NCBI RefSeq assembly: GCF_021739025.1
Contig: NZ_JAKKOT010000008.1
Span: forward strand, 62,001-126,000
Reading direction: 5' to 3'
Length of the DNA: 64,000 bases
Source of the DNA: Gordonia liuliyuniae
GTDB lineage: Bacteria; Actinomycetota; Actinomycetes; Mycobacteriales; Mycobacteriaceae
Part shown: positions 17,431-27,216 of the stretch, in pieces
Layout: each line of letters opens with the position of its first letter
How positions within the stretch are numbered: position 1 is the first letter of the stretch
Position numbers and translations under genes: made by a program
The notes under the pieces: generated by a model
Database searches by the model: none
What the model saw: the letters and a program-made list of their open reading frames with translations, nothing else
Told to the model about the DNA's origin: nothing

Positions 17431-18789
17431 GTGAGTGTCTTGTTGTTCGGAGTGTCCCATCGGAGCGCCCCGGTGTCGGTCCTCGAACGACTCACCGTCT
17501 CCGAGACCGACCGGCCCAAACTCGTCGAGGCGCTCGTCCAGTCTCCCGCGGTGTCCGAGGCGATGCTCGTCTCCACCTGTAACCGGGTCGAGGTGTACGC
17601 GGTCGTCGAAGCATTCCACCCTGCGTTGGAAGCGGTCGGCGACGTGTTCGGCGACCACACCGGCATGACCGTCACCGAACTCACCGGCCACGCGTACGTC
17701 CGCTACTCCGAAGCCGCCGTCGAGCACCTGTTCACCGTTGCCGCGGGCCTGGACTCGATGGTCGTCGGCGAACAGCAGATCCTCGGACAGATCCGCTCCG
17801 CGTACACCGAAGCGGACCAGAACAAGTCGGCCGGTCGCACCCTGCACGAACTGGCGCAGCAGGCGTTGCGCGTCGGCAAGCGCGTGCACCACGAGACCGG
17901 TATCGACCGGGCTGGGGCGTCGGTGGTTTCCGTCGCGCTGCACCGGGCTACGACTCTGCGGAACGTGTCCGAGGACCACGGCCCGATGCGGCGCGCCGTC
18001 GTCTTCGGCGCGGGCGCCATGGGATCCTTGTCGACCAGCCAGCTCGCAGGCGACGGCGTCGAACAGATCGCCGTCGTCAACCGGACGTCGGAACGGGCCG
18101 TCGAAGTGGCCGCCACCGTCGCCGAACGGTACGGTGTCGCCGCGACGGGCACCGACGTCGACGATCTCGCTGATGCGATGGCCGACGCCGACGTCGTCGT
18201 GACGTGTACCGGATCGGTCAGCGCGGTGGTCGACGTGGCGACCGTCCATTCGGCGCTCAAGCAGCGAACCAACCCGGCGCCGCTCATGATCTGCGACCTC
18301 GGCATCCCGCGCGACGTCGACCCCGCTGTGGTCCAACTGCCCGGTGTGTACGTCGTCGATATCGAAGGCCTCCGCGGTGACCGGGAGACCAAGGCCGCAC
18401 AGGACGACGCGGTGGCCGCCCGTTCGATCGTCGCGGGAGAACTCGCCGACTACCTGGCCGCGCAGCGTCAGGCCGCTGTGACACCGACCGTGGCGGCCCT
18501 GCGCCAGCAGGCCGCAGACGTCGTCGAAGGCGAGATCCTCCGGCTCCAGTCCCGTCTGCCGGACCTCGATGAGATGCAACGCGACGAAGTGGCCAAGACG
18601 GTGCGCCGCGTCGCCGACAAACTCCTGCACGCGCCGACCGTGCGCGTCAAACAGCTCGCGTCGACCGGCCGCGGCGACCACTACGCCGAGGCTCTCCGTG
18701 AGCTCTTCGAACTCAAGCCCGGCGCAACGGAATCGGTTTCGGCATCCGAAGCGGGTATACCGGTGACCGGCGAGCGCGACTCGCACTGA
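17431..18789 (+). CDS. hemA: Glutamyl-tRNA reductase
   Basis: First enzyme of C5 tetrapyrrole synthesis; it reduces glutamyl-tRNA-Glu to glutamate-1-semialdehyde with NADPH. The catalytic Cys50 lies in [34 protein letters not shown] is the family signature (cited as [17 protein letters not shown]), and the NADPH domain has [16 protein letters not shown]. The C-terminal dimerisation domain is present, giving 452 residues. GTG 17431 is chosen because the conserved N-terminus begins there. hemC, hemD and hemB follow on the same strand. HemL, which takes the product, is 6.5 kb downstream. Confidence 0.97.
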   Translation: MSVLLFGVSHRSAPVSVLERLTVSETDRPKLVEALVQSPAVSEAMLVSTCNRVEVYAVVEAFHPALEAVGDVFGDHTGMTVTELTGHAYVRYSEAAVEHLFTVAAGLDSMVVGEQQILGQIRSAYTEADQNKSAGRTLHELAQQALRVGKRVHHETGIDRAGASVVSVALHRATTLRNVSEDHGPMRRAVVFGAGAMGSLSTSQLAGDGVEQIAVVNRTSERAVEVAATVAERYGVAATGTDVDDLADAMADADVVVTCTGSVSAVVDVATVHSALKQRTNPAPLMICDLGIPRDVDPAVVQLPGVYVVDIEGLRGDRETKAAQDDAVAARSIVAGELADYLAAQRQAAVTPTVAALRQQAADVVEGEILRLQSRLPDLDEMQRDEVAKTVRRVADKLLHAPTVRVKQLASTGRGDHYAEALRELFELKPGATESVSASEAGIPVTGERDSH

Positions 18790-18844
18790 ACAACTCCAGC
18801 GCTGCTCGCGCTGACATCACCACCGACACGACAGGACGGCTACC

Positions 18845-19795
18845 GTGCCCACTGCTGCTTCCAGCGACCGCCCCATCCGTATCGGCACCCGAGGGTCGAA
18901 GCTCGCGACCACACAGGCGCAGCAGATCGCCGACCGGCTGATCGCCAACGGACATCCCGCAGAACTCGTGATCATCACCACTGCCGGCGACACGTCGACG
19001 GCTCCGGTCGCACAGATCGGCGTCGGCGTCTTCACCACCGCGATCCGATTGGCACTGCGTGACGGCGAGTGCGACGTCGCGATTCACTCATACAAGGATC
19101 TGCCGACCGCGCCCGAACCCGACCTGGCGATGGCCGCCGTACCCGAGCGCGTCGACCCCAGAGACGCCCTGGTCAGCAGGGGTGGCCTGGTCCTCGGCGA
19201 GCTTCCGTCCGGCTCGACGATCGGCACCTCGTCGCCGCGAAGGGCCGCACAGCTTAGAGCACAGGGTCTCGGTTTGGAAATTCGCCCCCTACGAGGCAAC
19301 CTTGATTCTCGGTTGGGCAGAGTCGCGAACGGGGAACTGGACGCGGTAGTGGTCGCCCGAGCCGGACTGGTGCGCATCGGTCGAGCCGATGAGGTATCCG
19401 AAGCGCTTGACCCCGTGGTCATGCTTCCCGCTCCGGCACAGGGGGCCCTGGCCGTCGAGTGTCTCTCTGACGATGCCGAACTGGTGAGAATACTCGCCGA
19501 GTTGGACGATCCGTCCACCCGCGCAGCGGTCGACGCCGAGCGTGCGGTGCTCGCGGCCCTCGAGGCCGGATGCACGGCCCCCGTCGGTGCGATCGCCGAG
19601 GTGGTCGAGTCGATCGACTCCGACGGACGCATCTTCGCCGAACTCTCGCTTCGCGCGGGGGTGGCGGCCGAGGACGGATCTGACGTGATCCGCGCTTCGG
19701 CGGTGGGTCCGGTGGAGCGGGCCGCACAACTCGGCAAGGATCTCGCCGCCGAACTGCTGGAGCTCGGCGCAGCCGAATACGTGCCCAAAGCGTAG
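18845..19795 (+). CDS. hemC: Hydroxymethylbilane synthase (porphobilinogen deaminase)
   Basis: Polymerises four porphobilinogens to hydroxymethylbilane. [20 protein letters not shown] is the N-terminal signature, [14 protein letters not shown] carries the catalytic Asp region, and [14 protein letters not shown] holds the Cys that binds the dipyrromethane cofactor. At 316 residues it is full length. The GTG start has AGGACGG upstream. It lies 55 bases after hemA and 115 bases before hemD, in one likely operon. Confidence 0.97.
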   Translation: MPTAASSDRPIRIGTRGSKLATTQAQQIADRLIANGHPAELVIITTAGDTSTAPVAQIGVGVFTTAIRLALRDGECDVAIHSYKDLPTAPEPDLAMAAVPERVDPRDALVSRGGLVLGELPSGSTIGTSSPRRAAQLRAQGLGLEIRPLRGNLDSRLGRVANGELDAVVVARAGLVRIGRADEVSEALDPVVMLPAPAQGALAVECLSDDAELVRILAELDDPSTRAAVDAERAVLAALEAGCTAPVGAIAEVVESIDSDGRIFAELSLRAGVAAEDGSDVIRASAVGPVERAAQLGKDLAAELLELGAAEYVPKA

Positions 19796-19877
19796 GGCAC
19801 CGTTCGCGCGGCGACGCACTCCGGCAAGAGGACAAGTCGGTGCTCACGGCAACGAGCGGAGCACCGAACGGACTGCA

Positions 19878-19894
19878 GCCCCCTGGGCGGGGGC
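19878..19894 (+). other. GC hairpin next to the hemD ribosome site
   Basis: GCCCCC-TGGGC-GGGGGC forms a 6-bp all-GC stem directly before AGGAGAG at 19895-19901, the ribosome site of hemD. Confidence 0.55.
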
Positions 19895-19910
19895 AGGAGA
19901 GTGCGAACGC

Positions 19911-21530
19911 ATGAGCCGTACGAAGAATGCTAAACCCGGCCGGATCCTGTTCGTCGGGTCGGGTCCGGGAAACCCCGATCTGCTCACTGTGCGAGCGCAG
20001 AACATTCTGGTCAACGCCACATCGGCCTTCGTCGACCCGGACGTCCCGTCCGGTGTCGTGGCGTTGATCGGTTCGGCCCACGCCAAGGCCGAACCCGTTC
20101 CGACGCGCGCAGGCCGCAAGGCCGCCGAGGCAGCAGCCGAGGCCGACGAGCAGGAGACCCCCGAGGTCATCCGTCCCGCACTCGGCGAACCCGCACAGGT
20201 CGCGAAGATGCTCGTGGCCGAAGCCAAGACGGGCGTCAACGTGGTGCGGGTCGTCGCAGGCGACCCGATGAGCGCCGACGCAGTGCTCGCCGAGATGAGC
20301 GCCGTCGCGCGCACCTCGGTGTCGTTCGAGGTGCTCCCGGGGATCCCCGCGGACGCAGTCGTCCCGAGCTTCGCCGGCATGCCCATCGGATCGGGTCACA
20401 CCGTGGCCGACGTCCGCGGGGACGTCGACTGGGCGGCACTGGCTGCCGCGCCCGGCCCCCTCGTGTTGAACGCGACCGCCGGACACCTCGCGGAACTGTC
20501 GAGCGCGCTCACCGAGCACGGGCTGGCGCCGCAGACCCCCGTCGCGATCACCGTGAACGGGACGACGTGTGCGCAGCGCACCATCGAGGCGACGCTCGCC
20601 ACGGTCAACGATCTCGGCAGTGCGCTGACCGGGCCGCTGATCCTGACGATCGGCAAGGTCGTCGCCTCGCGGAACAAGTTCTCGTGGTGGGAGTCGCGCG
20701 CACTGTACGGCTGGACCATTCTGGTGCCACGCACCAAGGACCAGGCCGCTGACATGAGCGAACGGCTCGAATCGCACGGTGCGATCCCGCGCGAAGTCCC
20801 GACCATCGCCGTCGAACCGCCGCGCAGCCCCGCGCAGATGGAGCGCGCGGTGAAGGGGCTCGTCGACGGGCGGTACCAGTGGGTCGTGTTCACCTCGACG
20901 AACGCGGTCCGCGCCGTCTGGGAGAAGTTCGAGGAGTTCGGGCTCGACGCCCGCGCGTTCTCCGGCGTCAAGATCGCCTGCGTCGGCGAAGCCACCGCGG
21001 CCAAGGTTCGCTCGTTCGGCGTCAACCCCGAACTGCTGCCGACCGGCGAACAGAGCTCACTCGGACTGCTCGACGAGTTCCCGCCGTACGACGAGGTCTT
21101 CGACCCGGTGGATCGCATCCTGCTGCCGCGCGCCGACATCGCGACCGAGACGCTCTCCGAAGGCCTTCGTGAGCGCGGCTGGGAGATCGACGACGTGACC
21201 GCCTACCGCACGGTGCGCGCCGCGCCGCCGCCCATCGAGACCCGCGAGATGATCAAGACCGGTGGCTTCGACGCGGTCTGCTTCACCTCCAGCTCGACGG
21301 TCCGCAACCTCGTCGGCATCGCGGGCAAGCCGCACGCCCGCACCATCGTCGCCTGCATCGGACCGAAGACCGCGGAGACGGCGGTCGAGTTCGGCCTGCG
21401 CGTCGACGTGCAGCCGGAGAACGCATCTGTCCCGGAGCTGGTGGACGTGCTCGCCGCCCACGCGGCGCAGCTGCGGGCCGAGGGCGCCCTGCCCCCGCCG
21501 CGCAAGAAGTCCCGTCGTTCGCGTTCGTGA
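19911..21530 (+). CDS. hemD: Uroporphyrinogen-III C-methyltransferase-like / uroporphyrinogen-III synthase fusion
   Basis: A 539-residue fusion equivalent to Rv0511. The N-terminal half (about 1-260) is a tetrapyrrole methylase fold with ILFVGSGPGNPDLLTVRAQN and VVRVVAGDPMSADAV. The C-terminal half (about 265-520) is a HemD-type uroporphyrinogen-III synthase with GWTILVPRTKDQAADMSERL, VFTSTNAVRAVWEKFEEFG and AVCFTSSSTVRNLVGIAG. It closes the linear tetrapyrrole to the type III ring and may methylate it toward siroheme or B12. The N-terminal half looks divergent from canonical CobA (PDVPSG replaces the usual YD segment), so methylase activity is less certain. The tail KKSRRSRS is basic. Confidence 0.92.
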   Translation: MSRTKNAKPGRILFVGSGPGNPDLLTVRAQNILVNATSAFVDPDVPSGVVALIGSAHAKAEPVPTRAGRKAAEAAAEADEQETPEVIRPALGEPAQVAKMLVAEAKTGVNVVRVVAGDPMSADAVLAEMSAVARTSVSFEVLPGIPADAVVPSFAGMPIGSGHTVADVRGDVDWAALAAAPGPLVLNATAGHLAELSSALTEHGLAPQTPVAITVNGTTCAQRTIEATLATVNDLGSALTGPLILTIGKVVASRNKFSWWESRALYGWTILVPRTKDQAADMSERLESHGAIPREVPTIAVEPPRSPAQMERAVKGLVDGRYQWVVFTSTNAVRAVWEKFEEFGLDARAFSGVKIACVGEATAAKVRSFGVNPELLPTGEQSSLGLLDEFPPYDEVFDPVDRILLPRADIATETLSEGLRERGWEIDDVTAYRTVRAAPPPIETREMIKTGGFDAVCFTSSSTVRNLVGIAGKPHARTIVACIGPKTAETAVEFGLRVDVQPENASVPELVDVLAAHAAQLRAEGALPPPRKKSRRSRS

Positions 21531-21543
21531 CAGGGAGGTCGGC

Positions 21544-22539
21544 ATGAGTGCACCGTTCACCCGACTGCGTCGTCTCCGGACGACGCCCGCGATGCGTCGG
21601 CTCGTCGCCGAGACCCGACTGCACCCGGCCCAGCTGGTGCTGCCGATGTTCGTCGCCGACGGCATCGACGGTCCGCGCCCGATCACGTCCATGCCGGGCG
21701 TCGTGCAGCACACGGCCGAGTCCCTCGTCGTCGCGGCCCGCGAAGCGGTCGCGGCGGGAGTCGGTGGGCTGATGCTGTTCGGCGTCCCGGAGGACGCGGA
21801 CAAGGACGCGGTCGGGTCGGGGGCGGACGATCCGGACGGCGTGCTCAATCGGGCACTGCGCCTGCTTCGCGACGATCTCGGCGATTCGACCGTCCTCATG
21901 GCCGACACCTGCCTCGACGAGTTTACCGATCACGGGCACTGCGGTGTCCTCGACGATCAGGGGCGGGTCGACAACGATGCCACGCTGCCGCGCTACGAGT
22001 CGATGGCGCTCGCGCAGGCGCGCGCAGGCGCACACGTCGTGTCGCCGAGCGGGATGATGGACGGTCAGGTCGGTGCGATCCGCGCAGCCCTCGACGACGC
22101 CGGATTCGCCGATGTGTCGATCCTCGCGTACACCGCCAAGTACGCGTCGGCGTTCTACGGCCCGTTCCGGGAAGCCGTCGGGTCGTCCCTGCAAGGGGAT
22201 CGGCGAACCTACCAGCAGGACACGGCGAACCGACTCGAGTCCGCACGCGAACTGTTGGCCGACCTCGACGAGGGCGCCGACATGGTGATGGTCAAGCCGG
22301 CGATGAGCTATCTGGACATCGTCCGAGACGTCGCCGACCGCACGGATGCGCCCGTGGTCGCGTACCAGATCAGCGGCGAGTACTCGATGATCGCGGGAGC
22401 CGGAGCGAACGGATGGATCGACGCGGACGCCGCGTTCGACGAGGCTGTCCTGTCGATCGCCCGCGCCGGAGCGTCGATCATCCTGACATATGCGGCGGTC
22501 GACGTGGCACGACGCCTGTCTGAGCGTCTTCTTGGGTAG
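21544..22539 (+). CDS. hemB: Delta-aminolevulinic acid dehydratase (porphobilinogen synthase)
   Basis: Condenses two 5-aminolevulinates to porphobilinogen. The active-site lysines lie in ILAYTAKYASAFYGPFREA and MVMVKPAMSYLDIV. The metal-site segment reads DTCLDEFTDHGHCGVL, with Asp at one of the three Cys positions of the zinc type, so magnesium or mixed metal use is likely. It has 331 residues. The ATG follows the hemD stop by 13 bases with GGGAGG upstream, and an earlier in-frame opening lies within hemD. Confidence 0.97.
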   Translation: MSAPFTRLRRLRTTPAMRRLVAETRLHPAQLVLPMFVADGIDGPRPITSMPGVVQHTAESLVVAAREAVAAGVGGLMLFGVPEDADKDAVGSGADDPDGVLNRALRLLRDDLGDSTVLMADTCLDEFTDHGHCGVLDDQGRVDNDATLPRYESMALAQARAGAHVVSPSGMMDGQVGAIRAALDDAGFADVSILAYTAKYASAFYGPFREAVGSSLQGDRRTYQQDTANRLESARELLADLDEGADMVMVKPAMSYLDIVRDVADRTDAPVVAYQISGEYSMIAGAGANGWIDADAAFDEAVLSIARAGASIILTYAAVDVARRLSERLLG

Positions 22540-22545
22540 ACCCTC

Positions 22546-22551
22546 TACCCT
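22546..22551 (+). promoter_or_regulatory. Leaderless -10 box of the membrane-protein operon
   Basis: TACCCT is followed by 6 bases and then ATG 22558, within 20 bases of the hemB stop, so the next operon can be transcribed separately from hem. Confidence 0.55.
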
Positions 22552-22557
22552 GGAATC

Positions 22558-23127
22558 ATGACCGCCCCCGCCCCTATGCCCGGCGCACCCGGATCCGGCA
22601 CGTCGGACGTGCCGACCCGACCGGACAGCGTGAAGCTGGCCGTCGAGATGTGGTGCGCGGTGATCGTCGTCCAACTGATCGTCGCCATCGCGCAGTATCC
22701 GGTCGTTCTGGACCAGTCGCGCAAGATCCTCGACGAGATGGCCGAGCGGGAAGGGCAGGAAGTGCCCGTGTCCGCGACGGCGATGACCGCGGTGTCGATG
22801 GTGCTGGTCTGCGTGGTTCTCACCGCGATCGCCTTGCTGTTCATGTGGTTCTTCTGGAACGGACGCAACTGGGCCCGTCAGGGGCTCGGAGTGCTCAGCG
22901 CGTTCCTCGCGGTCCAGCTGGTGTTCAGCGTGCTCTACATGTTCACCGACAACAGTTCCGACGACGGAGTGTCCGCACCCGCGTGGGCGACGGTCTTCGG
23001 GATCATCGGAGGCGTCGCCGCCATCGGGGCCCTCGTCGCGTTGATGAACCGGGACACCACCGCCTACTGCCGGGACATGGCACAGTGGCGGGACCGTAAT
23101 CGACAGAACGGCGGGTTGCGACGATGA
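22558..23127 (+). CDS. Four-span membrane protein (Rv0513-like)
   Basis: A 189-residue integral membrane protein of unknown function, in the place of Rv0513. A Pro-rich N-terminal tail (MTAPAPMPGAPGSG) is followed by four hydrophobic segments: MWCAVIVVQLIVAIAQYP, VSMVLVCVVLTAIALLFMWF, LGVLSAFLAVQLVFSVLYMF and VFGIIGGVAAIGALVALM. The C-terminus (YCRDMAQWRDRNRQNGGLRR) is polar and basic, probably cytoplasmic. It overlaps the next gene by ATGA, and three further overlapping genes follow. Confidence 0.85.
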   Translation: MTAPAPMPGAPGSGTSDVPTRPDSVKLAVEMWCAVIVVQLIVAIAQYPVVLDQSRKILDEMAEREGQEVPVSATAMTAVSMVLVCVVLTAIALLFMWFFWNGRNWARQGLGVLSAFLAVQLVFSVLYMFTDNSSDDGVSAPAWATVFGIIGGVAAIGALVALMNRDTTAYCRDMAQWRDRNRQNGGLRR

Positions 23128-23633
23128 TCGAGTTCAAGTCCCGACTGCGGGCGCCGAAGCCCGACCCCAACGACCGGCCGTCGCTCGTCGTGTGGGCCCT
23201 GCGGCTGTGGATGATCTCCGGTGCGCTGCTCGTCGCACTTGGCGTCCTGACCATCATCGAGGAGTCGGCGAGCGTCGGGCTCGAGTTCGGGCCGCTGGCG
23301 ATCGGCGTCCTCATCGTGCTGGTGGGCGTCGCCTACTTTCTGCTCGGCTCCAAGACGTACCGAGGAGAGCTGCAGTGGCGGTCGTCGCTGTCGGCGCTGA
23401 CGTGCGTGATCGTCGCGCTGCTCCTGCCGTTGACGATCGGCTTCCAGAGTCCCGGGATGGCCATCGTCCTCGCCGTCGCCGTGGTCGGCCTCGCCGGATC
23501 AGTGCTCGCCTACCGGCCCGCATCGGACGCCTGGTTCAACTGCAAACTCAACGCCCCGGTATCGCCCGAGGAGGTCCCCGCTCCGACGGCAGGCGAACGC
23601 AAGTCGTCCGATGACGCGGACGGTGGCGAGTGA
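23124..23633 (+). CDS. Four-span membrane protein
   Basis: A 169-residue membrane protein of unknown function. Four hydrophobic segments are visible (LWMISGALLVALGVLTII, FGPLAIGVLIVLVGVAYFLL, LSALTCVIVALLLPLTIGF, MAIVLAVAVVGLAGSVLAY), with a basic N-terminus (FKSRLRAPKPDPNDRP) and an acidic, polar tail. It has a similar topology to the preceding protein, and the two may be distant paralogues or partners. The start overlaps the previous stop (ATGA), and its stop overlaps the next start (GTGA), so translation is coupled. Confidence 0.8.
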   Translation: MIEFKSRLRAPKPDPNDRPSLVVWALRLWMISGALLVALGVLTIIEESASVGLEFGPLAIGVLIVLVGVAYFLLGSKTYRGELQWRSSLSALTCVIVALLLPLTIGFQSPGMAIVLAVAVVGLAGSVLAYRPASDAWFNCKLNAPVSPEEVPAPTAGERKSSDDADGGE

Positions 23634-24292
23634 GCGATCGCGACGAGTTCGACCCTGCGGACAGGGGCGACACCGACGGGACCGACACCGACGGGGCCGA
23701 CACTCCGGAGACCGAGGACTCCGAAGTCGCCGCTCCTGCCGAGCGCGCTCCGGAGGTCGTCGAACGAGGGGAGGAGCTCTTCTACGAGGAGGGCGGCAGC
23801 AAGTGGGTCATCGTGATCGGCCCCGTGATGCTGGCGCTGACACTGGCGTTGGAGATCGCGGGCGGCGGCCGCATCCACTGGGAGGTGCTCACGATCTTCG
23901 GCGTGATCCTCATCGGTTTCTCAATCATGCAGGTGATCGCGGCACGCCGACACGTCTCGGTGCGCCTCACCGACTGCACGCTGCGCCAGGGCACTCGCGT
24001 CACCGACCTCGACGACATCGCGAAGGTGTACCCGGAGAACACCGGACCCGAGGCGCAGGACTGGGAGAGCGCACCCGCACTCGGTGAGCTGCACGCGGTG
24101 CCGCGCCGCCGCAAAGGCGTAGGTGTGAAGCTGACGAACGGCCGACTCGCGCAGGCCTGGGCCCGCGACGTCGACCGGTTCCGCGTCGAACTCACCGAAG
24201 CGCACCTCGCGGTCAAGATGGGGCTGCCACCCAAAGGAACGCCACCCAAAGGAACGCCACCCGAGGGCGCCTCGTCGGCAGGCGATGCCTGA
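23630..24292 (+). CDS. Two-span membrane protein with soluble C-terminal domain
   Basis: A 220-residue protein of unknown function. An acidic, repetitive N-terminal part (about 1-50, GDTDGTDTDGADTPETED) precedes two membrane segments (WVIVIGPVMLALTLALEIAG and WEVLTIFGVILIGFSIMQVI). The C-terminal region (VSVRLTDCTLRQGTRVTDLDDIAKVY and VGVKLTNGRLAQAWARDVD) looks like a small beta-rich domain of the PH-like type seen in actinobacterial membrane proteins. It ends in three PPKGT-type repeats. The GTG start overlaps the previous stop, and the stop overlaps the next start by 8 bases. Confidence 0.75.
   Translation: MSDRDEFDPADRGDTDGTDTDGADTPETEDSEVAAPAERAPEVVERGEELFYEEGGSKWVIVIGPVMLALTLALEIAGGGRIHWEVLTIFGVILIGFSIMQVIAARRHVSVRLTDCTLRQGTRVTDLDDIAKVYPENTGPEAQDWESAPALGELHAVPRRRKGVGVKLTNGRLAQAWARDVDRFRVELTEAHLAVKMGLPPKGTPPKGTPPEGASSAGDA
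24226..24270 (+). repeat. Three tandem 15-bp repeats
   Basis: GCCACCCAAAGGAAC occurs twice exactly and once as GCCACCCGAGGGCGC, encoding a PPKGT-like tail on the protein at 23630. Confidence 0.8.
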
Positions 24293-25181
24293 CCGCAAAC
24301 CGGTCGCGCTGGCCGCGGCCGCTCTCGTCACCGTCGTGATCGTGGCACTCGCCGCAGTCGTCGTCTGGCAGCGCGACGACGCAGCGCCCGGCGCGGGGGC
24401 CGCGGACGCCACCGAACTCCATCAGGTCCATCTCGGTGACAGTTTCGCCTCCGGCGCGGGAACGCTGCCGCTGGTGCCCGATTCGCAGTTCACCTGTCAG
24501 CGGTCGTCGGTGAACTTTGGCCAACTCGTCGCCGCGCGCCGCGGGTACCGGCTGACGGACGTCTCGTGTGCCGGCGCGTGGACGAAGAGTCTGTACGAGG
24601 GCCAGTACGAGGGCGTCGGGCCACAACTCGACGCGGTGACCCCCGACACCGACGTCGTGACGCTCATGCTCGGCGGGAACGACGCCACCCTGTACTCGAC
24701 ACTCATCGGAGACTGTTCCCGCGTCGCTGCCTCGGACCCGGCCGGAGCGCCGTGCCGGGCCGAACTCGACGGTGCTCCCGCCCGGGCGGTGGACGACGAG
24801 ATCGAGCCGGCGGTGCAGCAGGCGCTGCACGACATCGCGGCCCGTGCGCCGTCGGCCCGCGTCGTCGTCGCAGGCTATCCGCAACTGCTGCCGGCGGAGC
24901 GGTCGTGCCGCCCGGCGGTGCGGATCGCCGACGGCGACATCGCGTACGTCCACCGCGTCCAGGCCCGCCTGAACGCGGCGATCGCCAAGGCGGCGGCGGC
25001 CACCGGCGCGACTTTCGTCGACATGTCTGCGCGTTCGGCCGGACACGACGCGTGCCAGCAGGTGAATGTGCGCTGGATCGAACCGATGAGCGGGACGACG
25101 GCACGGATCACGATGCATCCCAACGATGCGGGCCAGCAGGCGCTCGCCGACGCGGTGGACGAGGCCTTGGAACACCACTGA
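24285..25181 (+). CDS. Secreted SGNH/GDSL hydrolase (Rv0518-like)
   Basis: A 298-residue SGNH-family esterase or lipase. The N-terminal segment VALAAAALVTVVIVALAAVVV is a signal anchor, so the enzyme acts outside the membrane. Block I is VHLGDSFASGAG with the nucleophilic Ser, block III is LMLGGNDATLYS, and block V is MHPNDAGQQALADAV with the catalytic Asp/His region. Six or more Cys after the membrane segment fit disulfides in an exported protein. Equivalent to Rv0518. It closes the overlapping gene set that began at 22558; the substrate is unknown. Confidence 0.88.
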   Translation: MPDRKPVALAAAALVTVVIVALAAVVVWQRDDAAPGAGAADATELHQVHLGDSFASGAGTLPLVPDSQFTCQRSSVNFGQLVAARRGYRLTDVSCAGAWTKSLYEGQYEGVGPQLDAVTPDTDVVTLMLGGNDATLYSTLIGDCSRVAASDPAGAPCRAELDGAPARAVDDEIEPAVQQALHDIAARAPSARVVVAGYPQLLPAERSCRPAVRIADGDIAYVHRVQARLNAAIAKAAAATGATFVDMSARSAGHDACQQVNVRWIEPMSGTTARITMHPNDAGQQALADAVDEALEHH

Positions 25182-25241
25182 AACCTGAGACGAACCTTTG
25201 GCGATTGGGTCGAGAGCGCAGGTTTTGGGACACTGGAACCC

Positions 25242-26588
25242 ATGGCCGTTTCAGCTAACCCGTCCGGTCCGAACACCACGCGGAGCGACGAACTGTTCGC
25301 TCGTGCCGCGCACGCCGTTCCAGGCGGGGTCAACTCGCCGGTCCGCGCGTTCTCGGCGGTCGGCGGCACCCCCCGGTTCATCGCCGAGGCCGCCGGGTGC
25401 ACGCTCACCGATGTCGACGGAAATCAGTACGTTGACCTGGTGTGTTCGTGGGGGCCGATGATCCTCGGGCACGCTCACCCGGCGATCGTCGAAGCCGTGC
25501 AGAAAGCCGCTGCGGGCGGATTGTCGTTCGGCGCTCCGACTGTCGGCGAAATCGAACTCGCCGAAGAGATCATCGACCGTGTCGACCCCGTTGCCCGCGT
25601 GCGACTGGTCAACTCGGGCACCGAGGCGACGATGTCCGCGGTGCGTCTCGCACGCGGATTCACCGGCCGCAGCAAGATCGTGAAGTTCTCCGGGTGTTAT
25701 CACGGTCACGTCGACGCGCTCCTCGCCGACGCCGGGTCGGGCGTCGCGACGCTCGGCCTCCCGACCTCGCCCGGCGTGACCGGAGCCGCCGCCCACGACA
25801 CTCTGGTGGTGCCGTACAACGATCTGACGGCCGTCGAAGCGGTGTTCGCCGAACACGGCGCCGACATCGCCGCCGTGATCACCGAGGCCGCCCCGGGCAA
25901 CATGGGTGCCGTCGCTCCGCTGCCCGGCTTCAACGAAGGCCTGCGCGAGATCACTGCGCGGTCCGGCGCGTTGCTCATCATGGACGAGGTGATGACCGGA
26001 TTCCGGGTGAGCCCCGCAGGCTACTACGGCGTCGACGGCGTCGCAGGCGACCTGTACACGTTCGGCAAGGTGATGAGCGGCGGTCTGCCCGCGGCAGCGT
26101 TCGGCGGTCGCGCCGACATCATGGAGCATCTCGCGCCGACCGGCCCCGTCTACCAGGCGGGCACGCTGTCGGGGAACCCGGTCGCCGTCGCATCCGGTCT
26201 CGCGACCCTGCGCAATGCCACCGCCGACGTCTACGAGCGGCTCGACGCCAACGCGGACCGGCTCGCGACGCTCGTCAGCGACGCGCTCACCGACGCGTCC
26301 GTCGCTCACCGCGTGCAGAAGGCAGGCAACCTGGTGAGCTTCGCGTTCACCGACGCCGCCGAGCCGCTCACCGACTACGCGAGCGTCAAAGCGTCCGCCA
26401 CCTGGCGGTTCGCGCCGTTCTTCCATGCGCTGCTCGAACGCGGCGTCTACGCTCCGCCGAGCGCGTTCGAAGCCTGGTTCGTGTCCGCCGCGCTGGACGA
26501 CGACGCGTTCTCGAGAATCGCCGACGCACTGCCGGCAGCCGCAGCAGCCGCGGCGGCCGCGCCCGCACCCGGAGAGGGAGACCGATGA
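25242..26588 (+). CDS. hemL: Glutamate-1-semialdehyde 2,1-aminomutase
   Basis: PLP/PMP enzyme that converts glutamate-1-semialdehyde to 5-aminolevulinate, the product that HemB uses. [15 protein letters not shown] near the N-terminus, the cofactor-binding [30 protein letters not shown] and the Schiff-base lysine in [19 protein letters not shown] are present. It has 448 residues with an Ala-rich tail. GACACT before the ATG is close to, but not, a TANNNT box. The stop overlaps the next start (ATGA), which ties hemL to the cytochrome c maturation genes. Confidence 0.97.
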   Translation: MAVSANPSGPNTTRSDELFARAAHAVPGGVNSPVRAFSAVGGTPRFIAEAAGCTLTDVDGNQYVDLVCSWGPMILGHAHPAIVEAVQKAAAGGLSFGAPTVGEIELAEEIIDRVDPVARVRLVNSGTEATMSAVRLARGFTGRSKIVKFSGCYHGHVDALLADAGSGVATLGLPTSPGVTGAAAHDTLVVPYNDLTAVEAVFAEHGADIAAVITEAAPGNMGAVAPLPGFNEGLREITARSGALLIMDEVMTGFRVSPAGYYGVDGVAGDLYTFGKVMSGGLPAAAFGGRADIMEHLAPTGPVYQAGTLSGNPVAVASGLATLRNATADVYERLDANADRLATLVSDALTDASVAHRVQKAGNLVSFAFTDAAEPLTDYASVKASATWRFAPFFHALLERGVYAPPSAFEAWFVSAALDDDAFSRIADALPAAAAAAAAAPAPGEGDR

Positions 26589-27211
26589 AGACGATCGTTC
26601 ACATGCTGCGCCACGGGGAGGTCCACAACCCCGAAGGCATCCTGTACGGGCGACTCCCCGGTTTCCGGCTCGCCGACAACGGACGCGAGCAGGCGGAGCG
26701 CGTCGCCGACGCACTCGCCGACCACGACATCACGCACGTGTTCGCATCGCCGCTCCAACGCGCACAGGAGACGGCCGCCCCGATCGCCGCCGCGCACGAA
26801 CTGTCGATCGGAACCATCGGCAACCTGATCGAGGCGGGCAACCAGTTCGAGGGCCTCCGCGTGGCCGTCGGCGACGGTGCGCTCCGCCAGCCTCGGCACT
26901 GGCCCAAGCTGCGCAATCCGTTCACCCCGTCGTGGGGCGAGCCGTACATCAACATCGCGCACCGCATGCTCGCATCGGCGAACGAGGCGCGCGACGCCGC
27001 CCGCGGCCACGAGGCGGTGTGCGTCAGCCACCAGCTGCCCGTGTACACGCTGCGCCGATTCCTCGAAGGCCGTCGCCTGTGGCACGACCCGCGGATACGG
27101 CAGTGTTCGCTCGCATCGCTGACCAGCCTCGTCTACGACGACGACGAACTCGTCGACATCGTCTACACCGAGCCCGCAGGCGCCTCCGACCCGCGCCTCA
27201 CCGGAGCGTGA
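26585..27211 (+). CDS. Histidine phosphatase family protein (Rv0525-like)
   Basis: A 208-residue phosphoglycerate-mutase-superfamily protein. The phosphohistidine motif [12 protein letters not shown] is at residues 7-18, the second catalytic region is [17 protein letters not shown], and the C-terminal His is in [20 protein letters not shown]. Substrate unknown; conserved between hemL and the thioredoxin-like gene in M. tuberculosis, so a role in this operon is likely. Its start overlaps the hemL stop (ATGA), and the next gene may start at GTG 27208, overlapping its stop (GTGA). Confidence 0.88.
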   Translation: MKTIVHMLRHGEVHNPEGILYGRLPGFRLADNGREQAERVADALADHDITHVFASPLQRAQETAAPIAAAHELSIGTIGNLIEAGNQFEGLRVAVGDGALRQPRHWPKLRNPFTPSWGEPYINIAHRMLASANEARDAARGHEAVCVSHQLPVYTLRRFLEGRRLWHDPRIRQCSLASLTSLVYDDDELVDIVYTEPAGASDPRLTGA

Positions 27212-27216
27212 CCACG

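Noticed and set aside
21907-21960. Damaged zinc site in HemB (Asp for Cys)
   Set aside because: Asp at this position is normal for magnesium-type and mixed bacterial HemB, including the M. tuberculosis sequence as I recall it.
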